DNA from: Streptomyces tanashiensis | Lineage (GTDB): Bacteria > Actinomycetota > Actinomycetes > Streptomycetales > Streptomycetaceae | Assembly: GCF_014648895.1 (NCBI RefSeq) | Contig: NZ_BMRZ01000005.1 | Location: 1-64,000 of the forward strand | DNA: 64,000 nt | Reading direction: 5' to 3' | Part shown: piece by piece, positions 9,554 to 17,583 of the stretch | Layout: the number at the start of each line of letters is the position of its first letter | How positions within the stretch are numbered: the first letter of the stretch is position 1 | Program-made: the position numbers and the translations under genes | Notes under the pieces: model-generated | Database searches by the model: none | Told to the model about the DNA's origin: nothing | Seen by the model: only the letters and a program-made list of their open reading frames with translations

Positions 9554-10070
9554 GGGGCACCTCCTCCGTCGTTGTCGCCCTGGTACTGCTTACTGATCGT
9601 ATCCACGCGTCGGGAAATCGGCTGGTTCCCCTTCTCTGCCCTGTGGACGAGTGTCACCTCTCACAGGCTTTCCCCACGGATCGTAGAGGCGGCCTGTGGA
9701 CAGTGTCCCGCACCCGGCTGTGGGAGCGGAGGCTCGGGCCGGAGTTCGGGGGCGGTCCGTCCCCTTCCTCCCTTCTTCGTCCCTCCTCCGTTCCTCCTCC
9801 ATCCCTCCTTCGTCCCTCCTTCGCCCTTCCGTCTCCCCGGTCGCAGGTCCTTGTCCCGCCCCGGTCTTTTTCCTCCTCTCCTCGCCCCTCGCTCCTCATT
9901 CCTCCCGGCACCGCGCGCTTCAGGGTCCCGGCGCGCCTCCCTCCCCTCTCCTTGTTCTCCGGGAGCGAGGGCGAAACAACGGATGTGAATCCACGGTCTG
10001 CGACGTGCTAATCTTCAGATGTCGCCAGGCGCTCCCACTGAAAAGTGAGAGGGCAGGGAGACCACCCAAT
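9554..10070. other. Intergenic region: degenerate DnaA boxes and a polypyrimidine tract
   Basis: No convincing gene is seen in this 517-base gap. It should hold the fhaA promoter (minus) and the tRNA-Leu promoter (plus; a possible -10 TAATCT at 10009-10014, with no clear -35). Two one-mismatch DnaA boxes occur on the minus strand (TGTGGACGA at 9642-9650, TGTGGACAG at 9695-9703). From about 9758 to 9968 the plus strand is mostly C/T with many CCTCC and CTTCC runs. Open frames across this stretch have Pro/Ser-only compositions and are rejected as genes. Confidence 0.6.
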
Positions 10071-10157
10071 GCGCGGGTGGCGGAATAGGCAGACGCGCTG
10101 GATTCAGGTTCCAGTGCCCGCAAGGGCGTGGGGGTTCAACTCCCCCCTCGCGCACCA
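10071..10157 (+). tRNA. tRNA-Leu (anticodon CAG)
   Basis: An 87-base class II tRNA with encoded CCA end. The acceptor stem pairs GCGCGGG with CTCGCGC (one G-U pair). The anticodon stem CTGGA/TCCAG encloses the loop TTCAGGT, giving anticodon CAG. The T arm contains GGTTCAACTCC. A long variable arm (TGCCCGCAAGGGCG region) is present, as expected for tRNA-Leu. A strong hairpin terminator follows 2 bases after the CCA. It is intact, and no integrase or duplicated 3' end is seen nearby. Confidence 0.97.
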
Positions 10158-10159
10158 GA

Positions 10160-10196
10160 CGGAAGCCCCGTAGGTCATCGACCTACGGGGCTTCCG
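10160..10196 (+). terminator. Terminator of tRNA-Leu
   Basis: Perfect 17-bp inverted repeat (10160-10176 and 10180-10196) with a 3-base loop, directly downstream of the tRNA. Confidence 0.88.
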
Positions 10197-10347
10197 CGTT
10201 TCCCGGCGTCGGTGTGAGCCTTCCCACGTCCCCGTCGAGGATCTTCGAAGTGTGTCGGCAGGCCTCGGCGGACGCACGACTTTTGTCGTCGGACGGCGAG
10301 ACGAAAGAGGGACGTCCGGGGCACCCGCCGCTGCCTAGGGTTCGAGC

Positions 10348-12135
10348 GTGGACGCTATGTCGAAGTCGGGGAGCTGGACCGCACGGGAGATCCGGGCCAC
10401 CGCCGCCGCCTGGTGGCGCTGGTTCGCCGTGCCCGGACAGTGGTCACGGCGCAGGATCACCGGCGAGGTGGCCCTCGCCGTGGTCGTCGCACTGCTGGCC
10501 GCCGGGACCGAGGAACTCCTCGGCGGCGAGGGATGGCGGCTCGCCGCGGTCGCCGCCGGCGCGGCCGTACTGTCACTGCTGCGGCGCAGACTTCCCGCGA
10601 GCGTGCTCGTCCTGACCGCCGGCCTCACCCCCTTCGTCCCCGGACTCGGGCCCCTGCTCATCGTCGTCGGCTGGTCGTCCGGCCGGTACATCGCGACCGC
10701 CGGGCAGGCGCTGGCCGCGTTCATCGCCGCCTTCGTCCTCAACGTCGGCGGGACACTCCTGGAGACCTGGGACCGGCAGCGACTGCTCACCGTCGCCTTC
10801 ATGGCGACCCTCTACTACCTGGGCACCACCCTGGCCCCCGGGCTCGCCCACCGCTACTGGACCCAGCGGCGGACCCTGCTGCACGCGCTCCAGGAGCGCA
10901 ACGCCCAGCTGCTGCGCGAGCGGAACATGGTGGTCTGGCACGCCCGGCTGCGAGAACGCCAGCGGATCGCCCAGGACATGCACGACAGCCTCGGCCACCA
11001 GCTGGCGCTGATCGCCGTGCACACGGGCGCCCTGGAGGTAGACCGGGAGCTGAGCGACCGGCAGCGCGAGGTGGTCGGCGTCCTGCGGAACGCGTCGGTG
11101 ACCGCCATGCACGAGCTGCGGGAGGTCGTCGGGATACTCCGCGACGGGGTCGCGGCCGACGACGGGACCGCGGCGGCGCCCGCGCCGGCCGGCGACGAGA
11201 CGGGACGGGCCGCGCGCGGGACCGCCGGCATCGAGGGCCTCGTCGGAGCCGCCCGGGCCACCGGCACCTCCGTCGGGCTGAAGCGGCTGGGGGAGCCGAG
11301 ACCGCTGGCGCCGGCCGCCGACCACGCCGCGTACCGGATCGTGCAGGAGGCCCTGACCAACGCCTACAAGTACGCGCCGGGCGCGCCGATCGCCGTCGAG
11401 CTGCGGTACGAGCCGGACACCTTCGTCGTGGAGGTCGTCAACGGCGACCCCGTGGACGGACCGGTGAAGGACGTCGTGAGCGGAGGGCAGGGACTCACCG
11501 GGCTCATCGAGCGGGCCCGGCTGGTGGGCGGCATGTGTCACGCGGGTCCCGCCGACGACGGCGGGTTCCGGGTCGCCGGGATGCTCCCGTACGGGGCGGC
11601 GCCCGTCGCCGAGGCCGCGCCTTTGGTCGATGCGGCGGACGACTTCCGGCAGCAGACCACGAAGCCGCTCCTCGGCGATGGTCGTCCGGTCACGGTCGGA
11701 CCGGCCGACTGGACGTTCACGGAGCGGGAGCTGGCCATGGCGATGCGCGGGGGCAGAAGCAGGAGCACGGGCGGAGCGGTCGCGCTGGGCTGCGGGATCG
11801 CGTTCGCGGCGCTCGTCCTGCTGGTGGTGGCGGCGGGCTTCGGTCTCTACTTCCTGATGGGCTCGCTGAAGGACGGGATGATCGACCCCGGTCAGTACGA
11901 GGCCGTGAAGGTCGGGATGACCGAGAGGGAGGTCCGCGACCAGCTGCCCTCGGGCGACACCATCGCCACGGCCGGCCTCAAGGGCTCCGGGCCCACGAGG
12001 CCGGAAGGCTCCGAATGCCTGGTGCTGATGTCCTCGGAGCTGGGCGAGACCTACGAGGAAGAGCCCGTTTTCCGGTTCTGCTTCAAGGACGGCAAGCTGA
12101 TCGAGAAGAAGTCGTACGTGGTCGAGCAGCGGTAG
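10348..12135 (+). CDS. NarL-type sensor histidine kinase with extra C-terminal membrane helix and BamE-like domain
   Basis: A 595-residue histidine kinase. Residues about 30-165 hold four to five membrane helices. The dimerisation and phosphoacceptor region follows, with His212 in DMHDSLGHQL (HisKA_3 type). The ATPase domain (about 325-410) has QEALTNAYKYA as N-box and a GLTGLIERA motif. Unusually, the protein then continues: a second hydrophobic helix at about 478-505 is followed by about 90 residues (IDPGQYEAVKVGMTEREV..., one Cys pair) resembling BamE/SmpA-type folds and predicted to lie outside the membrane. The next gene is its response regulator, 38 bases downstream. GTG at 10348 or ATG at 10357 may be the start. 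The signal is unknown. Confidence 0.88.
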   Translation: MDAMSKSGSWTAREIRATAAAWWRWFAVPGQWSRRRITGEVALAVVVALLAAGTEELLGGEGWRLAAVAAGAAVLSLLRRRLPASVLVLTAGLTPFVPGLGPLLIVVGWSSGRYIATAGQALAAFIAAFVLNVGGTLLETWDRQRLLTVAFMATLYYLGTTLAPGLAHRYWTQRRTLLHALQERNAQLLRERNMVVWHARLRERQRIAQDMHDSLGHQLALIAVHTGALEVDRELSDRQREVVGVLRNASVTAMHELREVVGILRDGVAADDGTAAAPAPAGDETGRAARGTAGIEGLVGAARATGTSVGLKRLGEPRPLAPAADHAAYRIVQEALTNAYKYAPGAPIAVELRYEPDTFVVEVVNGDPVDGPVKDVVSGGQGLTGLIERARLVGGMCHAGPADDGGFRVAGMLPYGAAPVAEAAPLVDAADDFRQQTTKPLLGDGRPVTVGPADWTFTERELAMAMRGGRSRSTGGAVALGCGIAFAALVLLVVAAGFGLYFLMGSLKDGMIDPGQYEAVKVGMTEREVRDQLPSGDTIATAGLKGSGPTRPEGSECLVLMSSELGETYEEEPVFRFCFKDGKLIEKKSYVVEQR

Positions 12136-12173
12136 CGCTGAACCGCCCGTACCGGAGGCGTGGGGGAGAAGCT

Positions 12174-12833
12174 GTGGCAGGGCAGCCCATCAGGGTCGTG
12201 ATCGCCGACGACGAGCCTCTGATCAGGGCCGGAATCCGGATGATCCTCATCTCGGACCCGGAGATCGAGGTCGTCGGGGAGGCCGCCGACGGGCGGGCGG
12301 CGGTCGAGGCCGCACGGGTGCACGCCGCCGACGTGGTGCTGCTCGACATCCAGATGCCCGTACTCGACGGCCTCTCGGCCCTGCCCGAACTGCGCCGTGC
12401 CGCGCCCGCGGCCCGGGTGATCATCCTGACGACCTTCGGGGAGCGGGAGAACGTCCTGCGGGCCCTGGAGCACGGGGGTGCCGGGTTCCTGCTCAAGGAC
12501 ACGGCGCCCGCCGAGCTGATCGGGGCGGTGCGGGCGGCCGCCGCGGGAGACGCCTACCTGTCGCCGGCGGCCACCCGGCACGTGGTGGAGCGCCTGGCCA
12601 CCGGCCGGGAGGCGGCGCGCGCCGAGGAGGCGCGGACGCGGGTGGCCGCGCTCAGCGAGAAGGAGCGTGACGTCCTGTCACTGCTCGGGGAGGGCCTCTC
12701 CAACGCGGACGCCGGGAAGCGGCTGCACATGAGCGAGGCCACGGTGAAGACGTACGTGAGCCGGATCCTGGCCAAGCTGCACTGCGAGAACCGGGTGCAG
12801 GCGGCGCTCCTCGCGCGGGACGCGGGGCTGTAG
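12174..12833 (+). CDS. NarL/FixJ-family response regulator
   Basis: A 219-residue DNA-binding response regulator. The receiver domain (residues 5-120) has acidic residues in IADDEP, phosphoacceptor Asp58 (LLDIQMP), Thr in ILTTFGE and Lys in FLLKDTAP. The LuxR-type helix-turn-helix (about 150-215) contains LSEKERDVLSLLGEGLSN and SEATVKTYVSRI. The GTG start at 12174 is preceded by GGGGGAG. It follows the histidine kinase gene by 38 bases and is its likely partner. The target genes cannot be told from sequence; the downstream MarR and membrane-protein genes are separated by a G-rich spacer and are not obviously in its operon. Confidence 0.93.
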   Translation: MAGQPIRVVIADDEPLIRAGIRMILISDPEIEVVGEAADGRAAVEAARVHAADVVLLDIQMPVLDGLSALPELRRAAPAARVIILTTFGERENVLRALEHGGAGFLLKDTAPAELIGAVRAAAAGDAYLSPAATRHVVERLATGREAARAEEARTRVAALSEKERDVLSLLGEGLSNADAGKRLHMSEATVKTYVSRILAKLHCENRVQAALLARDAGL

Positions 12834-12894
12834 GGGAGCTGGGGGGCGTGGCGCGCCGGCGAGGGGTGCTTCTCGGGCGAGGGGCGATTCTCGG

Positions 12895-12935
12895 GCGGGG
12901 TGCGGGGTGCGGGGTGCGGGGTGCGGGGTGCGGGG
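12895..12935. repeat. Tandem 7-mer repeat (GCGGGGT), G-quadruplex prone
   Basis: Five perfect copies of GCGGGGT (12895-12929) plus a partial sixth, in the gap between the convergent response regulator and marR genes. The regularly spaced G4 runs could form a G-quadruplex on the plus strand. Confidence 0.9.
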
Positions 12936-12958
12936 CCGCGGGCGGGCCCGGGGGTGGT

Positions 12959-13426
12959 TCAGCTCGGAGGGGGGACGGGGGCGGGGTTCGTGGCCGCGGC
13001 GTTGTAGCGCAGCAGGTACGCGGCGAAGCGCGCCAGGTCCTCGGCAGGCCAGTCCTCCAGGCGCTCCTCGAAGGCGGCGAGGCGGTTCGTCTGGGCCGCG
13101 GCGAGGACCTTGGTGCCGGCCTCGGTGGGGTGCAGGACGTGCACCCGGTGGTCGTCGGGCGCGGGGCGGCGCTCGACGAAGCCCAGCTTCTCCAGGCCGG
13201 CGACCTGACGGCTCACCGTCGACTTGTCCAGGAAGTAGTGGGCCGCGAGGTCCGTGGCGCGGCAGCCGCGCTGCTCCTCGATGTGGGCGAGGAGGGTGTA
13301 CGAGACGAGCGGGAGCTCGGGGTGGACCCGGGCCGCCGCGGCACGGGCCCGGCGGGCGAAGGCCGTCAGCTCGCGCTGGATGACGTCCACGGACGCCTCG
13401 CGGGGTGGCTGTGCGCCGCCGGTCAT
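12959..13426 (-). CDS. MarR-family transcriptional regulator
   Basis: A 155-residue winged helix-turn-helix protein. The DNA-binding core is at about residues 45-105: RATDLAAHYFLDKSTVSRQVAGLEKLGFV, followed by the wing Arg residues in RRPAPDDHRVHVLHPT. MarR dimers usually repress their own gene and a divergent neighbour until a ligand binds. Here the divergent gene encodes a membrane protein, and two palindromes lie in the gap between them (13543-13557 and 13567-13581). Between the operator and this gene's start is a 12-bp tandem-repeat stretch (13440-13516). The last ten residues are Pro/Ala rich. Confidence 0.92.
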   Translation of the reverse strand: MTGGAQPPREASVDVIQRELTAFARRARAAAARVHPELPLVSYTLLAHIEEQRGCRATDLAAHYFLDKSTVSRQVAGLEKLGFVERRPAPDDHRVHVLHPTEAGTKVLAAAQTNRLAAFEERLEDWPAEDLARFAAYLLRYNAAATNPAPVPPPS

Positions 13427-13439
13427 CGTGCGCTCCCTC

Positions 13440-13516
13440 GGGGGTCGTTCTCAGGGCCGTATTCGGGGCCGTATTCGGGGCCGTACTCGGGGTCGTTCTC
13501 AGGGGTCGTTCTCGGG
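13440..13516. repeat. Imperfect 12-bp tandem repeats in the marR leader
   Basis: About six imperfect units of the type GGGGCCGTATTC or GGGGTCGTTCTC follow one another between the marR start and the operator region. The three central units differ by a single base. Confidence 0.8.
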
Positions 13517-13542
13517 CGCTGATCGCTCACCGCGGGCTTTCG

Positions 13543-13581
13543 GTTGTATAGTACAACGAGTACTTAGTTGTAAAAGCCAAC
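13543..13581. promoter_or_regulatory. Double palindrome, probable MarR operator
   Basis: GTTGTATAGTACAAC (13543-13557) is a perfect inverted repeat with 6-bp arms and 3-bp spacer. A second, imperfect copy, GTTGTAAAAGCCAAC, lies at 13567-13581, 24 bp centre to centre, i.e. just over two helical turns. The pair sits immediately upstream of the divergent membrane-protein gene and covers its promoter region. Assignment to the adjacent MarR protein is inference. Confidence 0.75.
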
Positions 13582-13594
13582 CATGGAGGTCTCG

Positions 13595-14725
13595 GTGTCC
13601 GCAGGACCGAACACCAGCGGTGCGTTGCGGCATGTCCTCGGACATCTGCTCACCCCCCTGTTGATGTGCGTCGGCATGGGGCTCGCCTACCTCGGTGCCT
13701 TCCACGCGCCCGAACCCCACGATCTGCGCGTCGACATCGTCGGCTCCGGTCCCACCACCCAGGTCCTCGCCCAGACGCTCCAGAACAAGGGCGCCGGCGC
13801 CCTCGACGTCCGTACCGTCGCCGACCGGGACACAGCCGCCTCCGCACTGCGCGAACAGCGCAGCTTCGGCGCCTACATCCCCGGCGAGAAGCCCGAACTG
13901 CTCGTCGCCTCGGGCTCCTCCGACACCAGCGCCATGGCCGTCGAGAAGGTGTTCACGAAGGTCGCCGCCGCCCAGGACGCCCCGCTCGAGGTCACCGACA
14001 TCGCCCCCACGGCCTCCGGCGACCCCACCGGCCAGGGCGTCTTCTTCCTGCTCGTCGCCCTCAGCATCGGCGCGTACGCCTCGGTCGCCGTCATCGGCGG
14101 AGCCGGAGCCGTCCTGCCCATGCGCATCAGGGCCCTCCTCGCCGCCGGCATGTCACTCGTCGTCAGCCTGATCGGCACCCTCTTCGCCGGGCCGGTGTTC
14201 CACCTCGTCGACCAGGGGCTCGGCGGCGTCTGGGCGATGTCCTGGCTGTACGCGGCGGGCATCCTGGCCGTCGGCGTCGGCCTGCACACCTTCCTGCGCC
14301 GCTGGACCACGCTCGGCGTGATGGTGCTCTTCGTCATGCTCAACTTCACGAGCTCCGGTGGCATCTACCGGCCCGAACTCCAGCCCGGCTTCTTCGGCGC
14401 GCTGCACGCCTTCTGGAACGGCGCGGGCTTCGTCGAGGGTGTGCGCGGCCACGTCTACTTCGACGGCCACGGGCTCGGCAGGAACATCCTGGTCCTCACC
14501 CTCTGGCTCCTCGCCGGTGCCGTTCTCGTCGTCCTCGCCGGACTCACGGAGGCGCGGCGCCGGAAGGCCGGCGGCCAGGGCCAGGGCCAGGGGCAGGCGC
14601 CGGGCGGGGCCGGCGCGGTGGCGGCTGGTGCTGGTGCTGGTGCTGGTGTCGGACGCGGGGCCGAGGCCGAGGGCGAGATGGAGGAGGAGATGGAGGAGGA
14701 GATGGAGGAGGCCGTCGCGGTCTGA
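13595..14725 (+). CDS. Membrane protein, ABC-2/YhgE-like, controlled by MarR
   Basis: A 376-residue integral membrane protein. One helix near the N-terminus (LLTPLLMCVGMGLAYLGAF) is followed by an extracytoplasmic segment of about 110 residues and then a bundle of five helices (about residues 145-325), the arrangement seen in YhgE/Pip and ABC-2 permease-like proteins. The C-terminal tail is a low-complexity Gly/Gln/Ala stretch ending in repeated EMEEE units. The GTG at 13595 is preferred because GGAGGT (13585-13590) is its Shine-Dalgarno sequence; an ATG at 13583 overlaps that site and is the alternative start. It is divergent from marR and probably repressed by it. An efflux or drug-resistance role is plausible but unproven. 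Confidence 0.8.
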   Translation: MSAGPNTSGALRHVLGHLLTPLLMCVGMGLAYLGAFHAPEPHDLRVDIVGSGPTTQVLAQTLQNKGAGALDVRTVADRDTAASALREQRSFGAYIPGEKPELLVASGSSDTSAMAVEKVFTKVAAAQDAPLEVTDIAPTASGDPTGQGVFFLLVALSIGAYASVAVIGGAGAVLPMRIRALLAAGMSLVVSLIGTLFAGPVFHLVDQGLGGVWAMSWLYAAGILAVGVGLHTFLRRWTTLGVMVLFVMLNFTSSGGIYRPELQPGFFGALHAFWNGAGFVEGVRGHVYFDGHGLGRNILVLTLWLLAGAVLVVLAGLTEARRRKAGGQGQGQGQAPGGAGAVAAGAGAGAGVGRGAEAEGEMEEEMEEEMEEAVAV

Positions 14726-14753
14726 GGCCCGGGGCGAGGGCCGGGTCGGGAGG

Positions 14754-14785
14754 TTGTCCACAGGCTCGGGGAGGCGTTGTCCACA
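14754..14785 (+). promoter_or_regulatory. Two consensus DnaA boxes
   Basis: Two exact copies of the Streptomyces DnaA box TTGTCCACA, at 14754-14762 and 14777-14785, in the same orientation, 23 bp apart, in the gap before the DUF2252 gene. They could regulate that gene or titrate DnaA. Confidence 0.8.
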
Positions 14786-14863
14786 GGGGGAGACGGTCGA
14801 TCGGGAACGGCGGTACGGTCAGGGCCGGATGATGTTGGACAACGCATCGGGGGAGGGCGTCCC

Positions 14864-16324
14864 ATGGACGAGATCCGGGCCGTCGTGCCAGGACAGCGCG
14901 GTACGGACGGAGCACAGGGCGGGGCACGCGTCCCGCACGTGCCGGGGTTCGCGCGCCGCGCCGCCCCAGGCGTCGGCGTCTCCCCCAAGGACCGGGGCAA
15001 GCAGCTGCGCGAGCGGGTGCCCCGCTCCTCGCACGACCTGCCCGCCCTCGCCTCCGACCGCCCGGACGCCGTGCGCGCCGTCGAGGAATCGAGCCGCGGC
15101 CGCGTCCCCGAGCTCGCGCCGATACGGGTCGGCAGGATGGCGGCGAGCCCCTTCGCCTTCCTCCGCGGCTCCGCCGGGCTGATGGCCCAGGACCTCGTCG
15201 GCACACCCGTCACCGGGATCGCCGCCCAGATATGCGGCGACGCCCACGCCGCCAACTTCGGCCTCTACGGTGACGCCCGCGGCCGGCTCGTCATGGACCT
15301 CAACGACTTCGACGAGACCGTCGTCGGCCCCTGGGAATGGGACCTCAAGCGGCTCGCCACCTCCCTCGTCCTCGCCGGACGCGAGGTCGGGGCGGACGAG
15401 GACGTGTGCCGGGCCGCCGCGTTCGACACCGTCGGCGCGTACCGGCGGACCATGCGCCTCCTCGCCCGGCTGCCCGCACTCGACGCCTGGAACGCGATCG
15501 CCGACGAGGAACTCGTCTCGCACACCGACGCCCGCGACCTCCTCGGCACCCTGGAGCGGGTCTCCGCCAAGGCCCGCAACAACACCAGCGCCCGGTTCGC
15601 CGCCCGGTCGACCGAGGCCGTCACGGACGCCGAGGGCGGCGGCCGCAGGTTCGTCGACGCTCCCCCGGTGCTGCGCAGGGTCCCGGACGCCGAGGCGGCC
15701 GAGGTGGCCGACTCCCTCGGCGCGTACCTGGAGACCGTGTCCGAGGACAGACTGCCGCTCCTCGCCCGGTATGCCGTCCACGACGTGGCCTTCCGGGTGG
15801 TCGGCACCGGCAGCGTCGGCACCCGCTCCTACGTGGTCCTGCTCCTCGACCACCGGGGCGAGCCGCTGGTGCTGCAGGTGAAGGAGGCCCGGCCGTCGGC
15901 CCTGCTGCCCCATCTGCCGGCCGCCGGGTTCACCGTGCCGGACGCCGGCCACGAGGGGCGGCGCGTGGTGCTCGGGCAGAAGCGGATGCAGGTGGTCAGC
16001 GACATCCTGCTGGGCTGGACCACGGTCGAGGGGCGCCCGTTCCAGGTGCGGCAGTTCCGCAACCGCAAGGGCAGCGTCGACCCCGCCGCCCTCACCCCGG
16101 ACCAGCTCGACGACTACGGGCGGATGACCGGCGCCCTGCTCGCCCGCGCGCACGCGCACAGCGCCGACCCGCGCCTGATATCCGGCTACTGCGGCAAGAA
16201 CGAGGAGCTCGACGAGGCCGTCGCGGCCTTCGCCGTCACGTACGCGGACCGCACCACGGCCGACCACGCCGACCTGCTCTCGGCCGTTCGCACGGGTCGG
16301 ATAGCGGCGGAACTGGGCGTCTGA
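14864..16324 (+). CDS. DUF2252 family protein
   Basis: A 486-residue soluble protein of the DUF2252 family, which is common in actinobacteria and has no settled function. The motifs ICGDAHAANFG (about residues 123-133) and LNDFDE (about 145-150) resemble the catalytic and metal-binding loops of the aminoglycoside-kinase fold, and the family is thought to be kinase-like. The ATG at 14864 is used because GGGAGGG precedes it; an in-frame upstream start at 14777 would lie within a DnaA box. Two DnaA boxes lie about 80-110 bp upstream. Downstream is a G/A-rich spacer and an unrelated gene. No operon partner is obvious. Confidence 0.85.
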   Translation: MDEIRAVVPGQRGTDGAQGGARVPHVPGFARRAAPGVGVSPKDRGKQLRERVPRSSHDLPALASDRPDAVRAVEESSRGRVPELAPIRVGRMAASPFAFLRGSAGLMAQDLVGTPVTGIAAQICGDAHAANFGLYGDARGRLVMDLNDFDETVVGPWEWDLKRLATSLVLAGREVGADEDVCRAAAFDTVGAYRRTMRLLARLPALDAWNAIADEELVSHTDARDLLGTLERVSAKARNNTSARFAARSTEAVTDAEGGGRRFVDAPPVLRRVPDAEAAEVADSLGAYLETVSEDRLPLLARYAVHDVAFRVVGTGSVGTRSYVVLLLDHRGEPLVLQVKEARPSALLPHLPAAGFTVPDAGHEGRRVVLGQKRMQVVSDILLGWTTVEGRPFQVRQFRNRKGSVDPAALTPDQLDDYGRMTGALLARAHAHSADPRLISGYCGKNEELDEAVAAFAVTYADRTTADHADLLSAVRTGRIAAELGV

Positions 16325-16346
16325 GGTCTGCCGCGGGCGGGGCGGG

Positions 16347-16400
16347 GCGGGGGGAGACGAGAAAAGGGGGGAGGGGAGGGAGGGGGAGGGAGGGGGGAGG
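16347..16400 (+). repeat. G-rich polypurine tract
   Basis: Between the DUF2252 gene and the next gene, the plus strand is nearly all purine with many runs of four to six G (only two C after 16350). It is a candidate G-quadruplex or triplex-forming tract. Confidence 0.75.
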
Positions 16401-16455
16401 CCCCCTGGAGGACCGTAGGCTGGGTGGGACGAGGCGGAACGAGGACTTGGGCGGC

Positions 16456-17529
16456 GTGGACGTGAGCGTGGACCAGGGTGTGAACGAGGGACCCGGGGAC
16501 GAGCGGCCCGAGGCCGGTTCGGCCGGGGACCAGCAGGCTTCGGCGGGCGAGGCCGTGGGGTCGCGGGCCGGGGACCAGCAGGTTTCGACTGCCGAGGCCG
16601 CGGGGTCGCAGGTCGGGGACCAGCAGGCTTCCGGTGCGGAGGCCGCGGGGGCGCAGGCCGGGGACCAGCAGGCTTCCGGTGCGGAGGCCGCGGGGGCGCA
16701 GGCCGGGGACGCGCAGGCTTCGAGTGCGGAGGCAGCGGGGTCGCAGGTCGGGGATGAGCGGCCTGAGGCTCGGTTGGAGCGGGCTGTGCGGGTGGCCGAG
16801 CAGGCACTGATCGAGTTCGAGATCGCCGTCGAGACCTTCCGGGTCGAGGTGGAGAACTTCTCGCGGCTGCACCACCAGAAGCTCGGGCCGATGTACGCGC
16901 GGCTCGACGAGCTGGACGCGCGGATCGCCGAGGCGCGGGCGGCGCGTACCGGGGACCCCGAGGATCTGCGGCGGGCGCAGGAGGCGCGGGCCGCGGTGCT
17001 GCCGATGCCCGGCGTGGACGAGCTGTTCCACGACTGGATCGACACCGACGGGCTCTCCCCCGAGGCCGCCGCGATGCTCACCGACCGGCCGGTGCAGTCC
17101 CCGAAGCGGGTCCGGCCCGGTGAGGAGGCCCGCAGGCTCTACCGGGAGCTGGCCCGCAAGGCCCACCCCGATCTGGCGCGTGAGGAGGACGAGCGGAAGC
17201 GGCGCGAGGAGTTCATCACGCGGGTGAACGCCGCCTACGCCCGGGGCGACGAGGCGCTGCTGCGTGAGCTGTCCGCGGAGTGGGAGGCCGGTCCCGCGCC
17301 GGCGGAGGAGCGGCTCAGCGAGAGCGAGGAGCTGTACGCGCGCCTGGAGTGGCTGGCCGAGCGCAAGGACATGCTGTCGGCGGTGGCGCGTGAGCTGGAG
17401 GAGAGCGCGATCGGCGCGATGCTGCGGATGGCGCCCGATGATCCGGACCGGCTTCTGGAGGAGATCGCCGAGCAGCTGCTGGCGCAGGTCTCCGAGCGGG
17501 AGAGCGAGCTCGCGGGGCTGGTGCAGTAG
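16456..17529 (+). CDS. Repeat-bearing protein with C-terminal J-domain-like region
   Basis: A 357-residue soluble protein of unknown function. Residues 24-98 are five tandem 15-residue repeats of the type GDQQASGAEAAGAQA, acidic and disordered in character. A coiled-coil-prone helical region follows (about 105-185). Residues about 220-275 contain RLYRELARKAHPDLA, a J-domain-like helix with the HPD signature, then more charged helices to the end. J domains stimulate Hsp70 ATPase, so a co-chaperone role is possible. The start is uncertain: GTG at 16456, 16462 or 16468 are all in frame and none has a strong Shine-Dalgarno sequence. The repeat copies are nearly identical at DNA level, so repeat number may vary between strains. 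Confidence 0.75.
   Translation: MDVSVDQGVNEGPGDERPEAGSAGDQQASAGEAVGSRAGDQQVSTAEAAGSQVGDQQASGAEAAGAQAGDQQASGAEAAGAQAGDAQASSAEAAGSQVGDERPEARLERAVRVAEQALIEFEIAVETFRVEVENFSRLHHQKLGPMYARLDELDARIAEARAARTGDPEDLRRAQEARAAVLPMPGVDELFHDWIDTDGLSPEAAAMLTDRPVQSPKRVRPGEEARRLYRELARKAHPDLAREEDERKRREEFITRVNAAYARGDEALLRELSAEWEAGPAPAEERLSESEELYARLEWLAERKDMLSAVARELEESAIGAMLRMAPDDPDRLLEEIAEQLLAQVSERESELAGLVQ
16525..16749 (+). repeat. Five 45-bp in-frame tandem repeats
   Basis: Units start at 16525, 16570, 16615, 16660 and 16705. Units three and four are almost identical. The period is a multiple of three, so copy-number change would keep the frame of the J-domain-like gene. Confidence 0.92.
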
Positions 17530-17583
17530 GTTTTCCGTGCGCCCGAGCCCTTCGGGCGGTTCTGACGAGAGAAGGCTTGTCCC

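Noticed and set aside
10071..10196. tRNA-Leu considered as an integration site
   Set aside because: No integrase, no duplicated tRNA end, and the next gene is an ordinary two-component system.
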